From NCBI RefSeq assembly GCF_963583255.1, contig NC_084813.1, positions 13,688,001-13,752,000 on the forward strand: a DNA stretch of 64,000 nt, read 5' to 3'. Each line of letters begins with the position of its first letter. Positions within the stretch are counted from its first letter, which is position 1. A program made the position numbers and the translations under genes. This document shows positions 11,000 to 21,600 of the stretch, piece by piece. A model generated the notes under the pieces. The model saw only the letters and a program-made list of their open reading frames with translations, searched no databases and had not been told where the DNA came from. This stretch comes from Pyrus communis (lineage: Eukaryota; Streptophyta; Magnoliopsida; Rosales; Rosaceae).

Positions 11000-12494
11000 A
11001 AGTTCGCCCCTCTCCCGACAATTCCTGGCATCGCCACTGGGCAAGGTGACCACTGAAGAATCTTGGCCAAATTTTGCAAAAATTGGTGAAACATGCAGCG
11101 GCAAACCGGTCTAAGCCCGGTTAAAACCTGGCTCATATCCAGCTTAAGCAATTGAACATGAATATTCTAAAGGCATGTTCTTTCATTGAATGTTCTTTCA
11201 TTGAATATTCTTTGATTCGGGCAAAATATTCATCAAGTGATTGGAATGGAAGATTCTGGCCAAAGGCGACGCAGTATTCCATTGCCGGCGACCAACACCA
11301 ATACCAGCTCGTGAGGGCGTGTGACGGTTACCTGCATGCGCATGCCGGCACATGACAGCGCGTAAGCTCAGTTTTAAGCATTTTCGATCCCTGTTTTGAA
11401 CAAACAAGCAAATTTCAGGGCTTTTTCTTGATATTTACAAGTTTTTAGTAGTTTAATAATTATTATAATTGTTTTTTGTATAGGAAAGATTTATCCTGAG
11501 GATTTTAGAGGCCAAGCGACATGGCAGCTACAACCCAATGACTTATCAGTGAGTGAACTTTGTTTTCTAGTGTATATTATATTTAAAGTTTCCATAACTG
11601 CTGCGATGACATAACTTTTTACCTCATAATATGCTTTTACTTATAGATACAAGTATATTTGATGATGTTGAGATTTGTGAAATTATGATGACATGATCAT
11701 ACATATTTTATCTGTTCATCGTCCATGTTTATACCGGTGTTTTGTGGGCTAGGACTAGCTTCACAGGTATGTTCACATCGTACCATTATACTCACATTGA
11801 ATCGATTGTAGGTGTCAGCCTGTACTAGTTGCTTTTGCGTCTGTGACTCATATATAACGAGCTTAGCACCAGTTTTACATGTATGTAGCCTTTTCATGTA
11901 GCTACTTTCTGCACGGACTTGTGTCTCTGGATTTATTATGTGCATATTATGTTACATTGTTGGGATATCTGTGATTTACCTGTATCTTTGCCATAAGTGC
12001 TTCTATATTGTTCGCTTTAGTTTTCATACTTATATGTGATATGATTTTGAAACTATAAGAGTTTACTACGAGAGGTTACTATGTTACGAAAAGCAAAGGG
12101 TTTAGAAAATCATTATTTTGCACTCACACTTTATGTTTGGCGCCCCTCTAGGTCTTAGTAGCTCTATGGCAAGCAAGGGACCACTGGTGGTTCTAACATC
12201 CGCTTCAGCTAATGCAGGAAATTTATTTCTTGTTAGTTATGTAATATCCATCCTACACTGGATGAGAATATTCTTACATTTTTTGTAATTTTATCTATGC
12301 TTTGATGCTTCATGCATTGTAATAAGGGTCATTCCTATACAACGCACTCTCACTATTGTAATTTAATTTTAGACTTTGGTTTTAATTTATCCGTACTTTT
12401 ACACATCACTTGCATGTTATGCTTTGTTACCTTCCAGGTGTTAACCAACATATGCCTCGATTTCGATGTTGGATATTCGAGTTGGGATGTGTTA
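11000..12494 (+). repeat. Degenerate chromovirus-type LTR remnant
   Basis: The right end (about 12430-12494) reads gttaaccaacatatgcctcg and finishes gttgggatgtgtta, which parallels the ends of the chromovirus LTRs here (gtcgaccagcacgtgtcc ... gagtgtgtca at 51689, and the array LTRs in coding orientation). A block at 12140-12160 (gcgcccctctaggtcttag) parallels gcgcccatttcaggacttag near 51360 in that LTR. The left boundary and a target duplication could not be found, so this is an old truncated copy. Confidence 0.42.
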
Positions 12495-12708
12495 TGGATA
12501 GCATCACCCTATTTGATAGACAATTGACTTGTGTATTAAGAAATTTAGGGTTAGTGTAGTAACGTTTTGCAAAACGAATTTTGAAGGACTGTTTTATAAA
12601 CGAAAATGACAAATAGAATTGTAATTTTATGATTTGAGAATGTGTCTGGTAGTTCAATCCAATAATGATTTTTGAAAAATATAAACATTGATATGTGTTT
12701 GATTCTAG

Positions 12709-13543
12709 TAAGGGTGGAAAATTAAAAAAAAAAAAAAAAAAAATCCGACTAAACCGACCAGATTGCACAGATGGTTTGGTTTGGTTTGGTTTGGTTTTTT
12801 TGTTTTTTTTTTGTTCGATGAGTAAACCGAATTACTCCGACTAAGGTTGGTTTGACGAGCGGTTCTTATAATTCTTAGGCATCAGTTAATCAAACCGACC
12901 CGTGTGCTTGCTTTTATTTGTTTTAATCATAATAGACATACCATGTACCCACCACAACAAAACAAAACGTGGTAGTTTTGCGAACTCTTGTGCAAAGCTT
13001 ATGCTTCTGTGTTTACATAATTATTACATAGGTAGATTGTTTGAGTGTATGAAGTGTTGGGAATGTTACTTGAGGCTTGGAAGTATGGAACTTTTGAAAC
13101 TTTTTGATCTTTTGGAACTTTTGGATCTTCAATTCTTAATTATCTATATGTAATGCTTTCTCCAGTAGAACTTTTGAACTTTAAAAATGTCTGAATGTAA
13201 TATTTAAGTATCTATATTTACTGCCTTCTCCTGTAGATCTTTTGAACTTTGGAACTTTTGATCTTTTGGAACTTTTGGATTGTAAAATTTTGAAAAATTG
13301 GAGCTTTGATGAATTTCTTTTTTGTAACTTTAAGAATGTATGAATGTTAAACTTTGAATTTAACTAGTGTTCACACAAATCGAAAACTGATCCAAACCAA
13401 CCCGCCATTGTCAATTAATCGACATGATCGGTTTTAGATCTGACTTGATCGGTTTTCGTTTACAATTTTGACTTAATTGACTAGGTTGATTTGGTTTCGG
13501 TTTTGGTCCAAAACCGACTAGACCCAAGCCGCACCCACCCTTA
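12709..13543. mobile_element. hAT-like non-autonomous element (835 bp), TSD gattctag
   Basis: Begins taagggtgg and ends with its reverse complement ccaccctta; the 8-bp flanks gattctag match exactly (12701-12708 and 13544-13551). Inside each end are runs of aaccgac / ggtttggtt motifs in opposite orientation, a common subterminal pattern of plant hAT elements. A poly-A run (12722-12741) and a ggttt repeat (12775-12797) lie near the left end. No transposase is encoded. Confidence 0.8.
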
Positions 13544-13579
13544 GATTCTAGTATCAAAAATGTCGAAAACAAAAAATTG

Positions 13580-14240
13580 TGTTTGATAGTTATGGTGGTG
13601 GTGGTAGTAGATGTGACAGTTAAGACATGAGTGGTGTCAATAGGAATGGTGGTTGGAGTGGTGGTGGTATTAGTGAAGATAATGGGATGATGGTAGAGGT
13701 AGTGGTGGCAATGGTGAGAAAATGGGATGGAGAATGCGATTCTGATGGTGAAGGATATGGTAGTGAGAGGTGGCGATGATGGTGGCCGTAGTGGTGCAAT
13801 GGTGGAGGTGGTAATGGCTCTGGTGGCAGGAGCTGATGGCGGTGGATAATATGGTGGTTATGTTAGTAGTGGTGAGGGCGATGATCATTGTGAGACGGTG
13901 GTTGTGGTGTCAGTTGTGACGATGGTGAGACTGAGGAAGAGATGGTTGTCATGGTGGCGAGGGTGATGATGGTGGAGGATATAGGTGGCAGTGATGGTGG
14001 CCGTAGCGGCGAGATGGCAGAGGCGGTGGTAGCGGTGGTCATGGTGAGATGGTGGCGGTCGCATCAGTAGTGATGATGAGACTGTGGAGGTAGTGGTGGC
14101 CATGGTGGCAAAGGTGACGACGGTGGAGGATATGATGGTGAGTGGTGGTGGTCATACCGGTCAGATGGTGGAGGTGGTGATAGCCACAGTGGTGGGATGC
14201 AACTTGCAAGGTTTGCACCGTGCCGAGAGAGGGAAGATGG
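13580..14240 (+). repeat. Degenerate GGT/ATGGTGG low-complexity tract
   Basis: About 660 bp of imperfect ggtggt, atggtgg and gatggt units, with strong G-over-C skew on the + strand. Several ORFs cross it in both directions (histidine/proline/threonine-rich on one strand, valine/glycine-rich on the other); these are composition artefacts. It looks like a decayed simple-sequence array. Confidence 0.7.
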
Positions 14241-14629
14241 AAGAGAGAGAGAGAGGTTGCAGATAAAGAAGATGGAAAAATTGGGGTAGGTTAGGGTTTC
14301 TTGCTTTGCATTTTGACTTTGTAACATGATTGGGCCTAAAACTGAACTTACGTAGGATTGGGTTAAATTAGGTTAATATTTTACTTGGAATTAGAATTTA
14401 AAAAATAAGTACCCATCCTAAATAAATAAATTATTAATTTATATTTGATTCGATACAGCTTGGTGTCTGAACCTCTAAAACTAAACCTGAAAATAATTAT
14501 TTTTGGTTTGATTCAATTTCTTCAAGTTTGGTTCCATTTTTTATTCGGTTTTTTATGGTTTGATTTAGTGAACGGTTCGATTATTTCGGTTTTCGGATTT
14601 TCGATGTACACAAGTGTGGCTTCCTGTTA
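14241..14629. other. AT-rich spacer with ggttt-type motifs
   Basis: No gene. 14500-14600 holds several ttggtttgat / cggtttt motifs resembling the subterminal repeats of the hAT-like element at 12709, so a truncated relative may be present, but no inverted end or duplication was found. Confidence 0.3.
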
Positions 14630-14940
14630 GGCCATCTTTAACCGATTCGATCAGAGGGTCAGATGGTCGAAAATAATTTGCAATGACATAAAAACCGTCT
14701 TCAATCGAAAATTAAACCATAAGAATCGTGGACTCAATCGGACCAAAAAAATGGAATCAAGCCAACCGGCTGGCCCAAAGGAGCCAGCCAGCTAGCCGCA
14801 CGCTGACCAAACGTCTTTGCACTGTTCCGATCTGATATTTTTAGCTGATTTAATTTCAATAAAAAAAAAGGTAAAATATGCAGATCACCATGGACCCCTA
14901 AAGGCAAGATCCGTTGAGCCCATGGAAGGAAGAGCATGTC

Positions 14941-15000
14941 AGTCTCTTTCTCTCTCAACAATTTTTGTGGTCTTCGAGCTCATGATTACACACACACACA

Positions 15001-15070
<70 letters not shown>

Positions 15071-15140
15071 CAAGCGACAACTTTCTCTCTCCCAATTTTT
15101 GTGGTCTTCGAGCTCATGATTACACACACACAAAAGAGAC

Positions 15141-15177
<37 letters not shown>
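14941..15177. repeat. Two AT microsatellites within a direct duplication
   Basis: A block of about 50 bp containing tttttgtggtcttcgagctc and attacacacacaca occurs twice (about 14961-15001 and 15097-15132). Each is followed by an uninterrupted (at)n run, the first about 60 bp (15005-15066) and the second about 33 bp (15145-15177). Segmental duplication with later slippage is the simplest explanation. Confidence 0.85.
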
Positions 15178-15179
<2 letters not shown>

Positions 15180-15184
15180 CAAAC

Positions 15185-15970
15185 GACAAATATTTTTATA
15201 AATATTTTTACGTTCTTTTTATGCTTTTTGATTACATAACATCCTATAGTTCTTATTTATTCATTAAATGACATGAATACTTATATGGATTTTAACTAAT
15301 ATTAAAGATAAAATAAGACTGAAAAAAAAAACATAAAATCTAGAAAATTAAAATTAAAAAAGGAATAAACTCTATTTTCTTCCTTTTTTTAATTTTAGTT
15401 TTAATTTTGCGTTGTTTATGAGTTTGATCTTCCCTGGTCCTATTTCCATCGAAAGTGAAACGCATTACTTCGAACATAAGATTTTTACGTTCAAAATAAT
15501 CTCACATTAGATATTGGAGCGGCACAATGCCACCAGTCCTATAGTACATGTCAGGTTCATGCTGTTTTTGCACCCTGAGAATTATTCGAATTTCACTTGC
15601 CATAAGAGAAATCCTGATGAGGGATTCCTGGATGGCTACCGGTCTTCTGTCCATTCCCACAACTAGTACTGCTCGAAAATTCTCTGCTTCGAAAACCTTG
15701 CAATCCCTTAACATTGTATAAGCACACACATAGACATGAAGTTGCAAAACCACATCAGCAAAAGGGGGAAATGGAGGACTGCGTACAACTAGGGTTTCTT
15801 CCTTTTTTTATTCTAGTTTTAATTTTCTAAATTTTATGTTATTTTTAGTTTTATTTTATCTTTAATATTAGTTAAAATCCACATAAGCATTCATGTTATT
15901 TAATGAATAAATAAGAACCATTGGATGTCATGTAATCAAAAAGCTTAGAAAGACTGTAAAAATATTTGTC
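15185..15970. mobile_element. Long terminal-inverted-repeat element (Mutator-like candidate)
   Basis: 15185-15385 and 15785-15970 are inverted copies of each other, about 190 bp each. Matching blocks include tttttgattacat, ttcttatttattcattaaa, ggattttaactaatattaaa and aaagataaaataa, each with its reverse complement on the other side. The unpaired 400-bp centre has a different, less AT-rich composition. Repeats of this length are usual for Mutator-like elements. A 9-bp target duplication could not be identified, partly because gattgtaaaaatatttgtcc-type sequence is repeated just outside the right end. It lies within the Harbinger-like element at 14630. Confidence 0.6.
15502..15753 (-). other. 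Possible captured gene fragment (83 codons, no recognised family)
   Basis: The centre of the inverted-repeat element carries an 83-codon ORF on the minus strand beginning MVLQLHVYVCAYTMLRDC and containing VLVVGMDRRPVAIQESLIR. Its amino-acid make-up is balanced and the base composition is less AT-rich than the arms, unlike the low-complexity ORFs nearby. I do not recognise the protein. Transduplicated host-gene pieces inside Mutator-like elements (Pack-MULEs) are a known phenomenon, so a captured exon is plausible; chance ORF is the alternative. Confidence 0.3.
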
Positions 15971-16377
15971 CCTTAATCCTATTTCATAAAGATTGTAAAA
16001 ATATTTGTCCCTTAATCCTATTTCATAAATATATATATATATTGTCGTGGTATTCAATTTCATGAAATTAATTTCTTGTTGAAAGTTAATGGCTTGTGAT
16101 AATTTGATGCTCTTTTTCTAGCTTTTCATTTTCCCAAGACTGATTATAGACTTTAAATTTAAATTATTGTAGTTTTTAAATTTAAGTTATAGTTTTTAAA
16201 TTTAAGTTGTATTTTTTAAATTTAAGTTGTTGTAGTTTTAAAATTAAAATAATAAATTATGTTTGGCCCTATGATCCTTTGACCCCCTCGGTTGGAGATG
16301 GTTTTTTGTCACAAGGCTATGTTTGGCCTATGGCCCTCTGGCCCCTCAATTGGAGACGGTAAAAAATATAGCATGTC

Positions 16378-18405
16378 TGACACACCCCGACCGAGATCAG
16401 GGCGTGCTGGCCATCACACGAAGGTGACGTAGCCATGTGCGCGTGCGGAAGCGATTAAGATAGTAATATAAAAATACAAAAAATAAAAAAAACTACTAGC
16501 ATACAAAGTACTAGTGTATGTGAGACACAATTTCAGAGCAAGTCTACAGCAGTCAAAAAGGAAAAACGCGACATATATACACCCGAAGGTGACCCTACAA
16601 TGGTGAATGTCTGTCAGAAATGCCGGGACGCCTTCTGGGATAAACCACCGAACTTGCTAGACCACTAGAACCTGGAGGGGCGCAAAAACAAAAGCGTGAG
16701 TGGGCAAAAACAAAGTTCTTTGAAAACTCTTTAGCAAAATACATTTTAACCCCTCGCCGTAAAACCTGTATACTTCCCAGAAAATGAACATATATACGTA
16801 TGTATAGGTATGCCAATCATGCTCCACAATATGCCATTCATGCTCCAGAATATGCCACAACAGAATCTCATAATCAAATGTAAATGCTCAAGCGTAAATC
16901 ATATCAATAACATATATCTGGCAGCCGGGAGTCACCTAACGTGACCTGTACGGCTGCATATAGAGCTCCAATCTCAACTCAATAACTGAATCTGCACACG
17001 AGTCGGAACCACCTAACGTGGTCTGTACGACAGGCTGGGTGTAATATATATATGTATGCTCTAGTGCTACGATCACGTGAAGCTGGGCGATAAATCGCGG
17101 GTCACCTACAAGTCGGAACCACCTAATGTGGTCTGTACGACAGGCTTGCACCTAACTTGGATCCAAGGCGAGCATGCGGTGCTGGTGAACATACACGTGA
17201 AGGCTGTGCCCTGGCCTCGGGCGGGAGCACTAACACCGGGGGTGCAGATTATGAGCTCTCTAAACATCTCAAACTACTACTGCATAACAACATGAATACC
17301 ACTTACCTGGCACTTACCTGTGCGTCCACAGCACCAAATACACATATATATATGTATGCCACTACTAATACATGCGATGATGCGTAAACGACATTCATAT
17401 GATGCATGGCATAAAACAAATAACCTTTTCTATTTAATTTCTGGGAATATAAATGTATATAGGTATATACGGAAAACAAAAGCCCACTCACTGATAATTA
17501 GAAGGGTCGTAGCCCCCCTGCCTCGAGTGTGTACGCTCGTCCTCGGAATACGAATCACCTATACGCGAAAAAGCTACGAAAACGTTAATTTAAAAGCACA
17601 TAACCAACTTCTCGTAATAACTTCTCATACATTGCTCAAATTGGACAATTGAATATACCAACGTGCTCTACACAACCTCAGGATCACACCCATATTTTTA
17701 AAATAATTTTTGGACCACGCACGCGCCCCCACGCGCCGTCCTAGGCACGGACCTACACGCGGCCACGTGCCATGCACACTGACGGCGTCAACTGACGCCG
17801 TCAGGAATATTCCGTTAAACTGACGGAATATTCCGTTAACCTTAACTGACGCCGTCAACTGCCGTTAGGAATATTCCGTTAAACTTAACGAAATATTCCC
17901 CTTTCTTCTCCGGCAAGCCGCCGGCGCCGGAAAACTGGGAAAAATTCAAACTTAGTTTTCTCCTTCGTTTTTCAACCATTTTTCACGATCTTTATACCAA
18001 AATGAAGCTTAGGACTAGTAGAATCACGATAGGCTAGTTTCAAGGGCTAAAAATCACACGATCATACCTGCAACAACGATCCAAGTTCGGCCAACTTTAC
18101 ATCCAACGATCCCGACATCCAATTTCACCCAACGAACCACTCCGAGGCTCCTTGGGACCTCACAAACACATCTACAAGCTTAGAAATTCCAAAAACACAC
18201 TAGTTTAGGTTTGCATGAACAGTGTTCAAATCGGCCATGGTGATATCGACGTGAAAACGTCAAAGTTCTTACCTGGAAATGGCACCACTGGACTCCTCTC
18301 AGCCTCACGAGCACAAGGGTGGTCTTGGTTTCTCGATTGGTGAAGATTTGAGTATGTTTGTGTGTATGTCCGTGTGTTGAATGAAGAAGAAGAGAGGAAC
18401 TCGGG

Positions 18406-18439
<34 letters not shown>

Positions 18440-18615
18440 CAGAGTGACAGAAAGTGAGGGAAAGAGGGAGGGAATCCCGGGAGAAAAAGAAAGGGTATGA
18501 GTGTGTGTGGTCCTACAACACCACACCACACAACACTAATGTGTAAACGAACAAATTAGGGGTAAAATCGTAATTTCCCATGTACGTTTTAATAATCCCG
18601 GGACGGGATGTTACA
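16378..18615 (-). repeat. LTR 1 (left, 3' LTR in coding orientation)
   Basis: Reads tgacacaccccgacc ... gggatgttaca on the + strand, i.e. TGTAACATCC...GGGTGTGTCA in coding orientation. Internal structure includes three nested hairpins (16921-17141), short repeats of gacgccgtca and ggaatattccgtta (17775-17890), and a (ga)n tract near 18404-18432. ORFs within it recur unchanged in all LTRs but have no protein-family resemblance. Confidence 0.95.
16921..17141 (-). other. Three nested hairpins in the chromovirus LTR
   Basis: Hairpin 1 (16921-16957): outer stem gcagccg/cggctgc, inner stem gtcac/gtgac. Hairpin 2 (17002-17031) and hairpin 3 (17112-17141): outer stem gtcg/cgac, inner stem accac/gtggt. 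All three share a terminal loop ctaac (ctaat in the third) and a 5-nt ctgta between the inner and outer stems on the 3' side. Because stems differ but pair while loops are constant, the folded shape appears to be what is kept. The same set occurs at 24080-24300 and 31239-31459. Confidence 0.7.
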
Positions 18616-18628
18616 ACCTACCCACCTT
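18616..18628 (-). promoter_or_regulatory. Polypurine tract next to LTR 1
   Basis: In coding orientation the bases directly before the 3' LTR read aaggtgggtaggt, purine-rich as expected for plus-strand priming. The identical tract lies at 25775-25787 next to LTR 2. Confidence 0.7.
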
Positions 18629-18670
18629 AATAGAATTTCGTCCCGAAATTCAATATAACTAAATACACCC

Positions 18671-21600
18671 CTAATGGTCAAAGAACAATCTAGGATACAA
18701 ATCCCTCATCCTATTTTCTGTCTCCCATGTCGCTTCTTCGACTGAATGATTCCTCCATAAAACTTTCACCAAATTCACCGTTTTGTTCCTCAGAACCTTC
18801 TCTTTCCAATCTAAGATCGTTAACGGTTCCTCGTCGTACGTCAAATCTGGATTTATCTCTAACGGTTGAGGAGGTATCACATGCAACGGATCGGCAACAT
18901 AATGTCGGAGCATAGACACGTGAAAAACGTTATGCACTTTAGCCAACTCCGGAGGCGACTCCAATCTGTAAGCTACCTCACCAACTCTTTCTGTGACCAT
19001 GTATGGTCCAATGTACCTGGGACTCAACTTCCCCTTCTTTCCAAACCGCACAACACCTCTCCACGGTGAAAGCTTCAAAAATACCCAATCTCCGACCTCA
19101 TACATTCTGTCCGTAGCATGCCGATCTGCTAAACTTTTATGTCTGTCCTGAGCTGCTTTCAGGTTAGACCTAATTACCTGAACATTTTGAGTAGTCTCCT
19201 CGACAATCTCCAGACCTACTAAGACTCTTTCGCCAACCTCTGACCAACACAACGGAGTGCGACAGGATCTACCATACAAGGCTTCGAATGGCGCCATGCC
19301 AATGCTCGAATGGAAACTGTTGTTGTAAGCAAATTCCATCAAATCTAACCGTTGGTGCCAAACATCACTGAACTGTAACACCGAAGCTCGCAGCATATCT
19401 TCCAAGGTCTGAATAGTTCTCTCGGACTGTCCGTCCGTCTGTGGATGATACGCCGTACTGTAAAGTAGTCTCGCACCCAAAGCTTCCTGAAAAGCTACCC
19501 AAAACTTCGATGTGAATCGTGGATCACGATCCGAGACAATACTTACAGGGACACCATGGTACTTCACAACCTTTGAGATAAACAATTCTGCTAACCGGCT
19601 CAAAGAGTACTTCTCTCTCACTGGAATGAAATGTGCCGACTTAGTGAGCCGATCAACGATCACCCAAATGCCATCAAAGCCATTATGTGTACGCGGCAAC
19701 TTGTACACAAAATCCATAGTGATATTTTCCCATTTCCACTCTGGAACGGGAAGCGGCTGCAACAATCCAAACGGCTTCTTTCTTTCTGCTTTAACCTGGT
19801 GACAAACAGCACAACTGCTCACATACTCGGCTATCTCCCTTTTTATACCCGGCCAATAATAAAATGGTATGATACATTTTAGTTGCCCCTGGGTGCATGG
19901 CATAAGCCGAGATATGTGCTTCATCGAGAATTTCCTTCTTCAAATCCGCATTACTAGGCACGAACATTCTACCCTCTAACATCAACATGCCATCAGAATC
20001 ACGAACTCTGAGATCTCGCCTCCTTCCTTGATCTCGAGCTCGAATTAGTTCTTGAATCTGTTCATCAGCTACTTGAGCTTCAAGCACCCGATCAACCAAG
20101 ATTGGCCTAACTTGAAAATTAGCAAGTAACGCCACTTCTCGATCTTCTGCTTCTAACCTTACTCCCGTAGCACGCAAGTCCACCAAAAGAGGAATACGAC
20201 TAGCGTACAACGCATTGATACGGCCTTGTGACTTCCTGCTAAGTGCGTCGGCCACTACGTTCGCACGACCAGGGTGATAATCAATCGTGCAATCGTAATC
20301 GCTGAGCAACTCCAACCACCTCCGTTGACGAAGATTAAGTTCCTTCTGGGTGAAGAGATACTGAAGACTCTTGTGATCTGTGAAGATCCTACACTTCTCT
20401 CCGTAAAGATAGTGTCTCCACAACTTCAACGCAAAGATGATAGCAGCCAACTCCAAATCATGTGTAGGGTAATTCATCTCATGGGGTTTCAACTGCCGCG
20501 AAGCATAAGCAATCACCCTACCATGCTGCATCAATACACATCCCAGACCATTCAAGGAAGCATCGCTATAAACCTCGAAATCACCACTATCGTCCGAGAG
20601 TGCCAAAACAGGTGCATTAGTAAGACAATGCTTCAACTGCTGGAAACTCTGCTCACACTTATCATTCCACTCAAACTTAACGTCTTTCCTTGTTAACCTC
20701 GTCAGTGGCAAGGCAATTACCGAAAAATCCTTAACGAATCTCCGATAATATCCCGCCAAACCAATGAAACTTCTCACCTCAGTGACGGTTCGTGGTTGCT
20801 CCCAACTCTCCACAGCTGCAACCTTCTGAGGATCAACCAGAATACCTTGAGCAGAAATGATGTGCCCCAAAAATGCAACTTGATCTAACCAGAACTGGCA
20901 CTTGTTAAACTTAGCATACAATTGGTGTTCCCTCAACCTTTTCAACACCAAAGTAAGATGTCGGACATGCTCCGCTTTGGACTTAGAATACACCAGAATA
21001 TCGTCAATGAAGACAATAACAAATCTATCCAAGTAAGGCTGGAATACTCGGTTCATTAAATCCATAAAAGCTGCTGGTGCATTCGTCAACCCAAACGGCA
21101 TAACCAGAAATTCGTAATGACCGTAACAAGTCCTGAACGCCGTCTTAGGAACATCATCCCTACTAATCTTCAGCTGATAGTACCCAGACCTCAAGTCTAT
21201 CTTAGAAAATACACAAGCACCTCTCAGCTGATCAAACAAATCGTCGATACGAGGCAATGGATAACGGTTTTTAATCGTCACCCGATTCAATTGCCTGTAG
21301 TCAATACACAGCCTCAAAGTCCCATCTTTCTTTTTCACAAACAACACTGGAGCGCCCCAAGGCGAAGTACTAGGCTGAATAAATCCCTTATCCACTAATT
21401 CCTGTAACTGCACTTTCAATTCCCTTAACTCAGCGGGAGCCATACGATAAGGAGTTAATGAAATAGGATTAGTACCTGGAAGTAACTCAATAGTGAACTC
21501 CACATCTCGATCTGGGGGTAAACCAGGTAAATCCTCAGGAAAAACATCAGGGAAGTGTCTAACCACTCTCACATCCTCAATTCTGCTAGGAACGGTCTCC

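Noticed and set aside
14064..14327. Proline/histidine-rich ORFs in the GGT tract
   Set aside because: Reading frames through a decayed simple repeat; composition explains them.
18226..18531. 101-codon ORF conserved in all three chromovirus LTRs
   Set aside because: It repeats only because the LTRs are identical. It crosses a (ga)n tract, has low-complexity SLSLSL runs and no family resemblance.
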